Of a DNA stretch of 34,432 nt, positions 1 through 7,759 are shown piece by piece (the stretch's first letter is position 1; each line of letters starts with the position of its first letter). The position numbers were made by a program, and so were the translations under genes. This stretch comes from Rubricoccaceae bacterium (lineage in GTDB: Bacteria; Bacteroidota; Rhodothermia; Rhodothermales; Rubricoccaceae): positions 1-34,432 of the forward strand of contig JAHEJB010000015.1 of NCBI GenBank assembly GCA_024639085.1, in the 5' to 3' direction. The notes below the pieces were generated by a model that saw only the letters and a list, made by a program, of their open reading frames with translations, was not told where the DNA came from and searched no databases.

Positions 1-1140
1 GCTGCAATCACGTTGCCACTGGGGATTACAACCTCCAAGGAATACGCTGAACTTGAGTGGCCTATCGACATAGCCATTGCTGTCGTCTGGGTGATTTTTG
101 CGGTCAATTTCTTCGGCACACTAGCTCGACGCCGCGAGAAGCACATGTACGTGGCGTTGTGGTTCTACATCGCCACCATCGTCACCGTTGCGGTGCTGCA
201 CATTGGCAACTCGCTCGCGTTCCCCATCTCGCTAACGAAGAGCTACCCCATCTACAAAGGCGTTCAGGATGCGCTCGTGCAGTGGTGGTATGGACACAAC
301 GCCGTCGCCTTCTTCCTTACGACGCCCTTCCTGGGCTTGATGTACTACTTCTTGCCAAAGGCCGCGGAACGCCCGGTTTTCAGCTATCGGCTCAGTATTG
401 TTCACTTCTGGAGCCTCGTGTTCCTCTACATCTGGGCGGGGCCACACCACCTTCAGTACACGGCGGTGCCCGAGTGGGCAACTACACTGGGGATGGTGTT
501 CAGCGTGATGCTTTGGATGCCGAGCTGGGGTGGCATGATCAATGGTCTGTTTACGCTGCGTGGCGCGTGGCACAAGCTTCGTGATAGCGTGGTTCTAAAG
601 ATGTACGTGATAGGCATTACTTTTTATGGAATGAGCACGTTCGAGGGTCCGATGCTCTCGATAAAGAGCGTGAACGCTCTTAGTCACTACACGGACTGGA
701 CGATCGGTCACGTTCACGCCGGTGCACTGGGCTGGAACGGCTTCATGACGTTTGGAATGATCTACTGGTTGGTACCCCGCCTCTGGAAACGGGAACTGTG
801 GAGCAAAAAGCTTGCAACCGCCCATTTCTGGACCGGCACAATCGGCATGCTCCTCTACGTAATGGCGATGTATACATCCGGGATCACGCAGGGGCTGATG
901 TGGCGCGCATTCGATGATGCTGGACGCCTTCTGTACCCCGACTTCATGGAGACCGTTGTGCAGATCAAACCGATGTACTGGGTTCGCCTGATTGGTGGCA
1001 CCATGTACCTCACAGGAACGATCATGCTCATGGTGAATGTCTGGAAGACGATCCGCAACGCACCCAAAGACCTGTCCGACCCGGCCGTGGCCGTACCGCG
1101 GCAATCCGCCACACCTGCGGCCGAACTTGCAACCTCCTGA
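1..1140 (+). CDS. ccoN: cbb3-type cytochrome c oxidase subunit I (CcoN), 5' end outside window
   Basis: Catalytic subunit of the cbb3 terminal oxidase, which reduces O2 at a haem b3/CuB centre in the cytoplasmic membrane. The frame is open from base 1, so the gene starts upstream; the TTG at 13 is only an internal codon. About 379 residues are visible against roughly 470-480 for the family, so only the N-terminal helices are missing. Visible ligands are the CuB histidine in a WYGHN motif (bases 295-297), the paired CuB histidines in GPHHLQY (445-450), and the haem b3 and haem b histidines in [13 protein letters not shown] (709-711 and 715-717). The tyrosine at 625-627 in [11 protein letters not shown] matches the residue cross-linked to a CuB histidine in cbb3 enzymes. 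Many transmembrane helices are evident. ccoO follows 12 bases downstream, so this is an operon. Confidence 0.96.
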   Translation, partial: AAITLPLGITTSKEYAELEWPIDIAIAVVWVIFAVNFFGTLARRREKHMYVALWFYIATIVTVAVLHIGNSLAFPISLTKSYPIYKGVQDALVQWWYGHNAVAFFLTTPFLGLMYYFLPKAAERPVFSYRLSIVHFWSLVFLYIWAGPHHLQYTAVPEWATTLGMVFSVMLWMPSWGGMINGLFTLRGAWHKLRDSVVLKMYVIGITFYGMSTFEGPMLSIKSVNALSHYTDWTIGHVHAGALGWNGFMTFGMIYWLVPRLWKRELWSKKLATAHFWTGTIGMLLYVMAMYTSGITQGLMWRAFDDAGRLLYPDFMETVVQIKPMYWVRLIGGTMYLTGTIMLMVNVWKTIRNAPKDLSDPAVAVPRQSATPAAELATS

Positions 1141-1152
1141 TCGTTCCGAGCT

Positions 1153-1881
1153 ATGTTCAATAGACTTATTAAGACCCACGGACGCCATCGGTTAGTGGAA
1201 GGTTGGCCGCTCGTGTTCACGATTCTCGTCGTGGTCTCCATTCTCGTGGGAACGGTAGTAGAGTTTGCTCCGATCTTCCTTGTACAAGGGCAGGTTGAGC
1301 CTACGCCCGGCGTAGAGCCGTGGACACCTCTGGAACTCGCTGGCCGTGATCTCTACATTCGTGAGGGTTGCAACAACTGCCACAGTCAGATGGTGCGTCC
1401 TTTCCGGCAGGAACTGGAGCGCTACGGACCGTATTCGCGCGCAGGGGAAACCGTCTACGAAACGCCATTCCTCTGGGGGTCAAAACGAACGGGGCCAGAC
1501 CTCGCCCGCGTGGGCGGGAAGTATCCGCACCTTTGGCACGTACGTCACATGGAGGATCCGCGATCCACGAGTCCAAATTCAATCATGCCCCCGTATGACT
1601 GGATGCTTGCGAATGAACTCGATCTGAGCAATCTGCCCGACAAGCTCAACGCGCTCCGGGGCCTCGGAATTCCTTACACAGATGCGCAGATCGCCAACGC
1701 CGAGGAAGACGCGCGGGCGCAGGCGGCTGAAATCGCAGCCGACGTTTCCCAACAGGGCGGCCCCGAGCAGCTTCAAAGCCGTGAAATCATAGCGATGGTG
1801 GCCTATCTGCAGAGCCTCACCGTACCTGAAGGCGTCGCGGCAGAGGTGGCCGCCACGGAAGCTGGAGGAGACACGCCATGA
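1153..1881 (+). CDS. ccoO: cbb3-type cytochrome c oxidase subunit II (CcoO)
   Basis: Membrane-anchored mono-haem cytochrome c subunit that carries electrons to CcoN. The 242-residue protein has one N-terminal transmembrane helix (about 19-38) followed by a periplasmic domain. The haem c motif is C73-N-N-C76-H77 in the family context GCNNCHSQMVRPF. The probable axial methionine lies in SIMPPYDWM. Length and motif order are normal for CcoO. The region around residues 180-210 carries an Ala/Glu-rich insertion, and the C-terminus is Ala/Glu-rich. The gene follows ccoN by 12 bases, and its stop overlaps the ccoQ start as ATGA. CcoO is separate rather than fused to CcoN, unlike many Bacteroidota cbb3 oxidases. 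Confidence 0.96.
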   Translation: MFNRLIKTHGRHRLVEGWPLVFTILVVVSILVGTVVEFAPIFLVQGQVEPTPGVEPWTPLELAGRDLYIREGCNNCHSQMVRPFRQELERYGPYSRAGETVYETPFLWGSKRTGPDLARVGGKYPHLWHVRHMEDPRSTSPNSIMPPYDWMLANELDLSNLPDKLNALRGLGIPYTDAQIANAEEDARAQAAEIAADVSQQGGPEQLQSREIIAMVAYLQSLTVPEGVAAEVAATEAGGDTP

Positions 1882-2069
1882 TGAAAGAAGTCATCCGCGC
1901 CTTGCAAACGGGCGCACTCGCGGAAGTCGCCTTGGTCGCCTTTTTTGCTGCGTTCTTGCTTGTTGTGATTTACACGTTCACGCTGTCCAAGAAGCGTCGC
2001 GACTACGACAAGAACCTCCCGCTTGATGATGCAGCGCCCATTAACCCAACGAACGGAACTGCGGCATGA
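1878..2069 (+). CDS. ccoQ: cbb3-type oxidase small subunit CcoQ
   Basis: A 63-residue protein with one transmembrane helix (about 15-36) followed by a basic/acidic tail containing SKKRRDYDKN, the usual CcoQ/FixQ layout. CcoQ stabilises the oxidase complex and is not catalytic. The start ATG overlaps the ccoO stop (ATGA), and a GGAGGA-like purine run at 1863-1870 is a good ribosome site. Its own stop overlaps the ccoP start in the same way. Identity rests mostly on position and topology, since CcoQ is poorly conserved. Confidence 0.9.
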   Translation: MMKEVIRALQTGALAEVALVAFFAAFLLVVIYTFTLSKKRRDYDKNLPLDDAAPINPTNGTAA

Positions 2070-2677
2070 GTACCCAAACACCAACAGGTCCAAAGCCTGC
2101 GCCAGAGAATCAGGGTCCTGCCATTCAGGGTCACAAGTACGATGGCATCCGCGAGTACGACAACCCTATGCCCGGTTGGTGGGTATGGTTGTTCATCGCG
2201 TGCATAGTTTTCTCGCCGATTTACATTCTGGCGGTTCATCAGTTCGACTTCATCAATACGTACGAGGAAGATCTGGCTCAGTCCCAGGCCGATCTGAACG
2301 AGATCCGCGAGGTCTACGCCGCATCCGCTCCTTCCTTTCAAACGGATGCGCGTTCTCTCCAGGACTATGCTGCGGACCCGCTCAATGCCGCTGCGGGTGC
2401 CGAGACGTATGCAACGATTTGCGCAGCCTGTCACGGAGACGTGGGACAGGGGCTCATCGGCCCAAACTTGACGGATGAGTTCTGGATTAACGGTGGATCG
2501 GAAGAGGACATATATCTAAACATTGCGGAAGGTGTGCCCGCCAACGGAATGCCTGCGTGGAATACGTCGCTCTCAGAAGTGGAGATGGCGTCGGCAATGG
2601 CCTTTGTCGTTTCGCTGAGCGGAACGAATCCTCCGGGAGCTAAGGAGCCTCAGGGCGAGCCTTACACAGGTCGCTAG
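2066..2677 (+). CDS. ccoP: cbb3-type oxidase subunit III (CcoP), single-haem form
   Basis: Membrane-anchored cytochrome c subunit that accepts electrons from soluble carriers. The N-terminus carries the CcoP signature YDGIREYDNPMPGWW (about residues 25-39) followed by one transmembrane helix (about 39-57). There is one cytochrome c domain with C119-A-A-C122-H123 and a likely axial methionine in GMPAW (M162). Classical CcoP has two CxxCH motifs and about 300 residues. This protein has 203 residues and one motif, so it is a mono-haem version. The reading frame is intact and no second CxxCH is seen in neighbouring frames. Start overlaps ccoQ (ATGA); ccoG follows after 3 bases. Confidence 0.94.
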   Translation: MSTQTPTGPKPAPENQGPAIQGHKYDGIREYDNPMPGWWVWLFIACIVFSPIYILAVHQFDFINTYEEDLAQSQADLNEIREVYAASAPSFQTDARSLQDYAADPLNAAAGAETYATICAACHGDVGQGLIGPNLTDEFWINGGSEEDIYLNIAEGVPANGMPAWNTSLSEVEMASAMAFVVSLSGTNPPGAKEPQGEPYTGR

Positions 2678-2680
2678 GCG

Positions 2681-4099
2681 ATGGCCTCGCAATTTGTGCC
2701 GGCCTCCGAGGTCAACGTCCTTGAATCGCCAGAAGATGTTTTGACGACGCTCGGGGCGGACGGCAAGCGGAAGTGGATTTACCCTACGCCCAGTCGTGGC
2801 AATTATGAAAAACGCCGTCGAATTCTGGGCTGGGCGTTGATAGCTCTATTTGTGGCGCTGCCAATTGTTCACATCAATGGGCGGCCCGCGGTTCTGTTGG
2901 ATGTCGCGTCGCGGGAGTTCACGTTCTTCGGATTCACGTTCTTCCCGACAGACACGTTCCTATTGATGATTTTCGGCATCGCACTGCTCACGGGCATCGT
3001 GCTGCTGACCGCATTGTGGGGCCGAGTCTGGTGTGGGTGGGCCTGTCCGCAGACGGTCTACCTGGAATTTGTCTACCGGCCGATTGAGAGGGTGATCGAG
3101 GGCAAAGAGCACGTCCGAAAGCGCCGTGATGCTGGACCGTGGAATTTGGACAAGATCTGGCGGAAAGCGCTCAAAATGAGCATCTATGTTGTGATTTCGG
3201 TTGCTTTGGCTCACGTCTTCGTTTCGTACTTCACGAGCTGGGGTCGTTTGATTCATTGGATGACAGGCCCGCCGACCGAGCACTGGGGCGTCTTTGTTCT
3301 GATGGCGGGCACGGCAGGACTCGTGCTCTTCAACTTTGCGTTCTTCCGCGAGCAGATGTGTACGATCACGTGTCCGTACGCTCGTATGCAGTCCGTATTG
3401 ATGGACGAGGACTCGACCATCGTCTCGTACGATTTCAACAGGGGAGAGCCGCGTGGTCGAGGTAAGGAGCGAGGTGAACTTGGCGACTGTGTCGACTGCT
3501 TCGCTTGTGTCCGCACGTGCCCGACGGGTATCGACATCCGGGACGGGCTCCAGATGGAGTGCGTCGCCTGCACCCAGTGCATTGATGCGTGCGATGACAT
3601 CATGGACAAAGTGGGCAAGCCGCGCGGGCTTATTCGCTACACGTCCGAGAACGAGTTGGAAGGCATTCCATCTCGGAAAGCGAGACCGCGAACCATCGTG
3701 TACGTAGGTCTTCTACTTGCGCTGTCTACAATCTTTACGATCGCGATCGCTGGACGGCAGGCCTACGATGTGAACGTGGGTCGCGCAACAGGCGCACCGT
3801 TTACAGAACTCCCTGATGGCACCATAGCCAACCGTCTGCGCTTTCGCGTACGCAATCAAACGCCTGAGGCTACGTCGTTCTCTATCTCTGTCGTTGAACC
3901 GACGTCGGCGGAGCTACGCATCGTAGGCACGCAACCTGTGGAATTAGGATCTGACCAGATGAAGCGACTGGAATCGTGGGTCGTCGTTCCGAAAACAGCC
4001 TTTGGCGGCGCATCGCAAGTGACGACCACATTCATCTTGTCTTTTTCGGACGGTGTTGAGCAGAAGGTTTCGTTCACGCTACTTGGGCCGAGTCGGTAG
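2681..4099 (+). CDS. ccoG: cbb3 oxidase assembly ferredoxin-like protein CcoG (FixG/RdxA)
   Basis: Polytopic iron-sulfur membrane protein implicated in maturation of cbb3 oxidase; in other bacteria CcoG is a Cu(II) reductase feeding the copper pathway. The 472-residue protein has five or so transmembrane helices, a C118-G-W-A-C122-P motif after the second helix, a CTITCPYARMQ motif (C227, C231), and two 4Fe-4S clusters of CxxCxxCxxxC type (C270/273/276/280 and C294/297/300/304). A last helix near 340-360 precedes a C-terminal Ig-like domain (about 370-472), as in the FixG family. It closes the structural operon, 3 bases after ccoP. A 145-base gap follows with no convincing terminator. Confidence 0.95.
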   Translation: MASQFVPASEVNVLESPEDVLTTLGADGKRKWIYPTPSRGNYEKRRRILGWALIALFVALPIVHINGRPAVLLDVASREFTFFGFTFFPTDTFLLMIFGIALLTGIVLLTALWGRVWCGWACPQTVYLEFVYRPIERVIEGKEHVRKRRDAGPWNLDKIWRKALKMSIYVVISVALAHVFVSYFTSWGRLIHWMTGPPTEHWGVFVLMAGTAGLVLFNFAFFREQMCTITCPYARMQSVLMDEDSTIVSYDFNRGEPRGRGKERGELGDCVDCFACVRTCPTGIDIRDGLQMECVACTQCIDACDDIMDKVGKPRGLIRYTSENELEGIPSRKARPRTIVYVGLLLALSTIFTIAIAGRQAYDVNVGRATGAPFTELPDGTIANRLRFRVRNQTPEATSFSISVVEPTSAELRIVGTQPVELGSDQMKRLESWVVVPKTAFGGASQVTTTFILSFSDGVEQKVSFTLLGPSR

Positions 4100-4244
4100 A
4101 TGTAGGGCACTACCCCACTTGTTCGTTCACCTTCGCCCTTCTAAGGAATCGAGAGCTACACATTTTCTTTTGGCTGTCAGCTTCCAATAGCCTCCTTTTA
4201 ATAATGTTCATGCTTCAGTCTCCGCTCACAATTCAGCCATCATA

Positions 4245-5153
4245 ATGACCAATCCAGATTCAAAGGTTGTAGTCTGCGCGCTTGATTTCTCAGATTGCTC
4301 GGAAGCTGCGCTCATCCAAGCCGTAGACTATGCGGAGAGGTTGCATGGCAAGCTGCATCTCATTCACTCCGATCCAACGTTCCACTCAGAATTCGGACAT
4401 GTGGAGCAAGCCCAGGTGGTAACAATAGGACTTGAGGAGCAGACGCGTGCCTATGCCATCGAAGCGCTGGGTGGCGAGAATGTTTTTGATGTTGTCGGCC
4501 CTGAAATTGTAGTTCGCCGAGGTGTCTATGCTGGAGATGCCATCTTGCAGTACGCGGACGAAGTGAACGCAGACTACATCATTCTGGGTACGCACGGGAG
4601 GAGAGGCGTTCGTCGCTTCATTGTCGGCAGCGTGGCCGAATACGTTGTTCGCGGTGCCAATTGCCCGGTTCTTACTGTTCCGAAGGTTGCGGCTCGCTCA
4701 CATCCCGGCCCATCTGCTCCTATTCTCGTACCTATTGATTACTCTGAGCACTCTCGAATGGCTCTGCGTGAAGCAAAGGAAATCAGCAAAGGGTTCTCTG
4801 CCCCAGTTGAATTGGTTCATGTTTTAGAGGATTTCGGCATCGTCCCTCACTTCTATCTCGCGGGAGGGATAGTCCCCGTCAATGATTTGCCGACGCTGCG
4901 CACCTACGCTGACAGTCACCTGCGAGAGCTTGATGCCGAGGTGGGCGGAGAGGGCGCGGCTGGCTATCGGGTGCGTTCAGGGAGCGCCCATCGGGAAATC
5001 CCGAAATATGCCGAAGAGATTGGTGCCGGTCTCATCGTGATGGCAACGCACGGTCTCTCAGGCGTCCAGCATGCGCTGATGGGAAGTGTGACCGAACGAA
5101 CGCTCCGCTATGCAAAATGCCCACTGCTCTCCGTGGCTGTTAGGGACGCATGA
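4245..5153 (+). CDS. tandem-domain universal stress protein (UspA family)
   Basis: Two Usp domains in 302 residues: about 1-145 and 155-300. Each ends with the nucleotide-binding signature G-2x-G-9x-G-S: GTHGRRGVRRF..GS starting at G115, and ATHGLSGVQHALMGS starting at A267. Both halves should therefore bind ATP or a related nucleotide. Usp proteins are cytoplasmic stress or energy-status sensors; the ligand here cannot be read from sequence. The stop overlaps the start of the ATP-grasp gene (ATGA), implying translational coupling and probably a common job. The 145 bases upstream probably hold the promoter of this operon. No Shine-Dalgarno sequence is evident. Confidence 0.93.
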   Translation: MTNPDSKVVVCALDFSDCSEAALIQAVDYAERLHGKLHLIHSDPTFHSEFGHVEQAQVVTIGLEEQTRAYAIEALGGENVFDVVGPEIVVRRGVYAGDAILQYADEVNADYIILGTHGRRGVRRFIVGSVAEYVVRGANCPVLTVPKVAARSHPGPSAPILVPIDYSEHSRMALREAKEISKGFSAPVELVHVLEDFGIVPHFYLAGGIVPVNDLPTLRTYADSHLRELDAEVGGEGAAGYRVRSGSAHREIPKYAEEIGAGLIVMATHGLSGVQHALMGSVTERTLRYAKCPLLSVAVRDA

Positions 5154-6727
5154 CAGAGGTCTTTTCGATACCAACCGCCGACCACGTGTTGTGGCCTGAA
5201 GCGGGTTCGCCAGAGGAGCTTGAGCGGTTTGCAGTGCTTCAACGGTCGTTGACGAGGCAGTTTGAGCAGATCTTCCCCGATCCTCTGCTTCCGAGGACCG
5301 TCGTCGTGCTTCCGAGCTTGTCACTTCACCCAGACGAGTTGCGGAAGGTCAGTGGGGTGCACCACTATGAAGAAAGGTTGCTTTTTGCGCTGATGCTTCT
5401 AAGAATGCCACGGACGAAGCTCATTTTAATAACTAGCCAACCCATTGCGCCGGGCATAATCGATTACTACCTGCACCTTCTTCCAGGTGTCCCGAGTGTA
5501 CATGCTCGGGAACGGCTGTTGCTCATATCCTGCCACGACTCATCTGAGATTCCGCTGACCAGGAAAGTGCTAGATCGGCCCCGTTTAGTCAACCGGATTC
5601 AGGACGCGATTGAAGACCTCGGGTCTGCTCACATTACATGCTTCAATGCGACAGAACTTGAGCGCACGCTAGCGGTTCGATTGGGGATTCCACTTTATGC
5701 CTGCGATCCGTTGTTGGAAGATCTGGGAACGAAAAGTGGAAGTAGAGAAGTATTTCGTGAGGCCGGAATAGTCATGCCGGATGGCTTTGAACGGCTCAGC
5801 GACATGGACGAAGTTGCGGCGGCTCTGGCTGAACTCAAGGCCCGAAACCCTGATCTCCATAGGGCCGTGGTGAAACTCGAAGAGGGCTTCAGCGGTGAAG
5901 GCAATGCGGTCTTCCGTTTTGATGGGATGCCTGCAATGACATCGTCGGCAGAAATAACGCGATGGGTTGCCGGCGAGCTTCCTTCGCGGCTCCGGTTTGA
6001 AGCAAAGACGGAGACGTGGGATCACTATTCGTCCACCTTTGCGGAAATGGGCGGGATCGTAGAAGTATTTGTCGAGGGCGCGATGAAGAAATCGCCCTCA
6101 GCTCAGTGCCGTGTCAATCCTGCAGGTGTGCCGCAGGTCATTTCTACGCACGACCAGGTTCTTGGCGGACCATCTGGCCAGGTCTTCATGGGTTGCACAT
6201 TTCCTGCAGACGCCGTCTATCGGAAAGACGTTCAGCGGGCGGGGATGAAGGTGGCGGAAGTGCTAGCGGAACGGGGAGTTCTCGGTAGGTTCGGGGTGGA
6301 CTTTGTCTCGGTCCGCGAGGGTTCGCGGTGGCATCATAACGCGATTGAGATCAATCTGCGCAAGGGTGGAACTACACATCCTTACCTCATGCTCGACTTT
6401 TTGACGGACGGCGGCTTCAGCCAGGAAACGGGCGAGTACCTCAGTTCGTCTGGTCTACCGCGCTACTATTACGCCTCGGACAACGTGGTGAGCGACAAAT
6501 ACAAAGGCCTTACTCCTCGTGATCTCATTGATATCGCCGTGGACCACAAGCTGCACTTTCACGGCGCGACACAAGAAGGCGTCGTCTTTCATCTCATTGG
6601 AGCGCTTTCCCAATTCGGAAAAGTTGGCGTTCTTTGTATCGGGGATTCGCCGGGTCGAGCACACGCACTCTACGACGAAACGATCCGGGTGCTTGACTTA
6701 GAAACCGGCGAGAGCCATACCGTATGA
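5150..6727 (+). CDS. PGM1-like ATP-grasp ligase (pre-ATP-grasp plus ATP-grasp)
   Basis: The 525-residue protein resembles the ATP-grasp family that includes the pheganomycin peptide ligase PGM1, often labelled 'carboxylate-amine ligase'. An N-terminal pre-ATP-grasp-like Rossmann region (about 45-195) contains TVVVLPSLSL and THPELR-type sequence. The ATP-grasp core (about 210-410) shows a nucleotide lysine and glycine-rich loop in VVKLEEGFSGEGN, and an Mg-binding E400-I-N402 followed by LRKGGTTHP. A C-terminal domain (about 420-525) follows, as in PGM1 relatives. Such enzymes activate a carboxylate as acyl-phosphate and join it to an amine; the substrates here are unknown. It overlaps both the Usp gene before it and the CHAD gene after it by 4 bases, so it sits inside a three-gene coupled unit. 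Confidence 0.8.
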   Translation: MTEVFSIPTADHVLWPEAGSPEELERFAVLQRSLTRQFEQIFPDPLLPRTVVVLPSLSLHPDELRKVSGVHHYEERLLFALMLLRMPRTKLILITSQPIAPGIIDYYLHLLPGVPSVHARERLLLISCHDSSEIPLTRKVLDRPRLVNRIQDAIEDLGSAHITCFNATELERTLAVRLGIPLYACDPLLEDLGTKSGSREVFREAGIVMPDGFERLSDMDEVAAALAELKARNPDLHRAVVKLEEGFSGEGNAVFRFDGMPAMTSSAEITRWVAGELPSRLRFEAKTETWDHYSSTFAEMGGIVEVFVEGAMKKSPSAQCRVNPAGVPQVISTHDQVLGGPSGQVFMGCTFPADAVYRKDVQRAGMKVAEVLAERGVLGRFGVDFVSVREGSRWHHNAIEINLRKGGTTHPYLMLDFLTDGGFSQETGEYLSSSGLPRYYYASDNVVSDKYKGLTPRDLIDIAVDHKLHFHGATQEGVVFHLIGALSQFGKVGVLCIGDSPGRAHALYDETIRVLDLETGESHTV

Positions 6728-7683
6728 GTACAGACGCCTACAAACTCCGACTTGACCGTCCGCTCGACCGTGAGGTTGCGCGCTTGGTTCGCAGTCAGGT
6801 CAGTCGCGCGCGGCGTGCGCTCAAAACGGCCGACGACACGGGCGTTCATACTGCCCGGAAGGCACTCAAGCGCGCCCGCGCCGTGCTTCGCCTGATACGA
6901 GGTGGCCTGCCGCGTGAACGATATCGTTCATTCGACCAAGACCTGAAGCTTATTGGAAGGCGCCTTGGTGGTGTTCGGGATATTGCTGTTGCCGTCTCAC
7001 TAACGGAGATTCTGACCATTGAGGGCAAGATCAAACAAACGATTGCCAAGCCTTTGTCCGAGTACCTCAGCGAGCAGCGCACCGCTGTATGGTCAAGGTT
7101 GCTGGTGGATGACGGAATCGAAGACATTCGCAATGAGCTTGATGGCCTTCGTTTGACCCAAGAGGAGTTATCGGGAATGGACGCGCTCGCGCTGCACGGT
7201 GGGCTCGCTTGGACTTACTCACGAGGCAGAGAGTGTCTTGCTCATGCCGTTGAGTTCCCCAGCGCCGATTCACTTCACTCATGGCGCCGGCACGCCAAAC
7301 ACTATGGCTATCAAATCCGATTGCTGACGCCAGCCTGGCCGTTGGTGCTACGGTCGGAGGCGCGGGCAATTGACACGCTCACTGAGGCGCTTGGCAACGA
7401 TCATGATCTGTCTGAATTGGTGCGGCTGGCAAAACTGTCGGACCTTGACAATAGCGCACTCAAGTCACTACAAAGAGTCGTACGAAAGCGACGGAAGGAC
7501 TTGGTAGCCTCTGTCTGGCCACTTGGCGCACGCATTTATGCAGAAGATGCCTGGTCCGTTGCTAGTCGGATGACCGTGTATCTGGCGGCGGCATTCGCCG
7601 AGGAAAGTGGTGCGCCCATTAATCTGCTAAACTCAATGGCTTTTCCAGTTCGGCCCAGTCATCCTTTAATCACTTCGCCATAA
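6724..7683 (+). CDS. CHAD domain protein (polyphosphate-binding fold)
   Basis: All-helical, strongly basic CHAD protein of 319 residues. The two internal repeats begin with conserved His and basic helices: H42-T-A-R-K-A-L-K-R-A-R (residues 42-52) and H185-S-W-R-R-H190-A-K-H193. Also typical are GGVRDIAVA (82-90) and GNDHDL (224-229). CHAD domains have been shown to bind inorganic polyphosphate and locate to polyP granules. The genes that follow, a phosphate symporter and two PPK2 enzymes, fit that role. It is a stand-alone CHAD without a fused CYTH triphosphatase domain. The start overlaps the ATP-grasp stop (ATGA); a 76-base gap separates it from the symporter. Confidence 0.92.
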   Translation: MSTDAYKLRLDRPLDREVARLVRSQVSRARRALKTADDTGVHTARKALKRARAVLRLIRGGLPRERYRSFDQDLKLIGRRLGGVRDIAVAVSLTEILTIEGKIKQTIAKPLSEYLSEQRTAVWSRLLVDDGIEDIRNELDGLRLTQEELSGMDALALHGGLAWTYSRGRECLAHAVEFPSADSLHSWRRHAKHYGYQIRLLTPAWPLVLRSEARAIDTLTEALGNDHDLSELVRLAKLSDLDNSALKSLQRVVRKRRKDLVASVWPLGARIYAEDAWSVASRMTVYLAAAFAEESGAPINLLNSMAFPVRPSHPLITSP

Positions 7684-7759
7684 TCTGAGGCTTGCTACAG
7701 GTCCCGGAGATGTATGTCTTCTGGCCAGCAGCCAAAACTCGCCCACAATCCCGCACCGT

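Noticed and set aside
595-1188. Minus-strand open frame opposite ccoN
   Set aside because: The + strand carries invariant cbb3 ligands; the reverse frame has no domain pattern.
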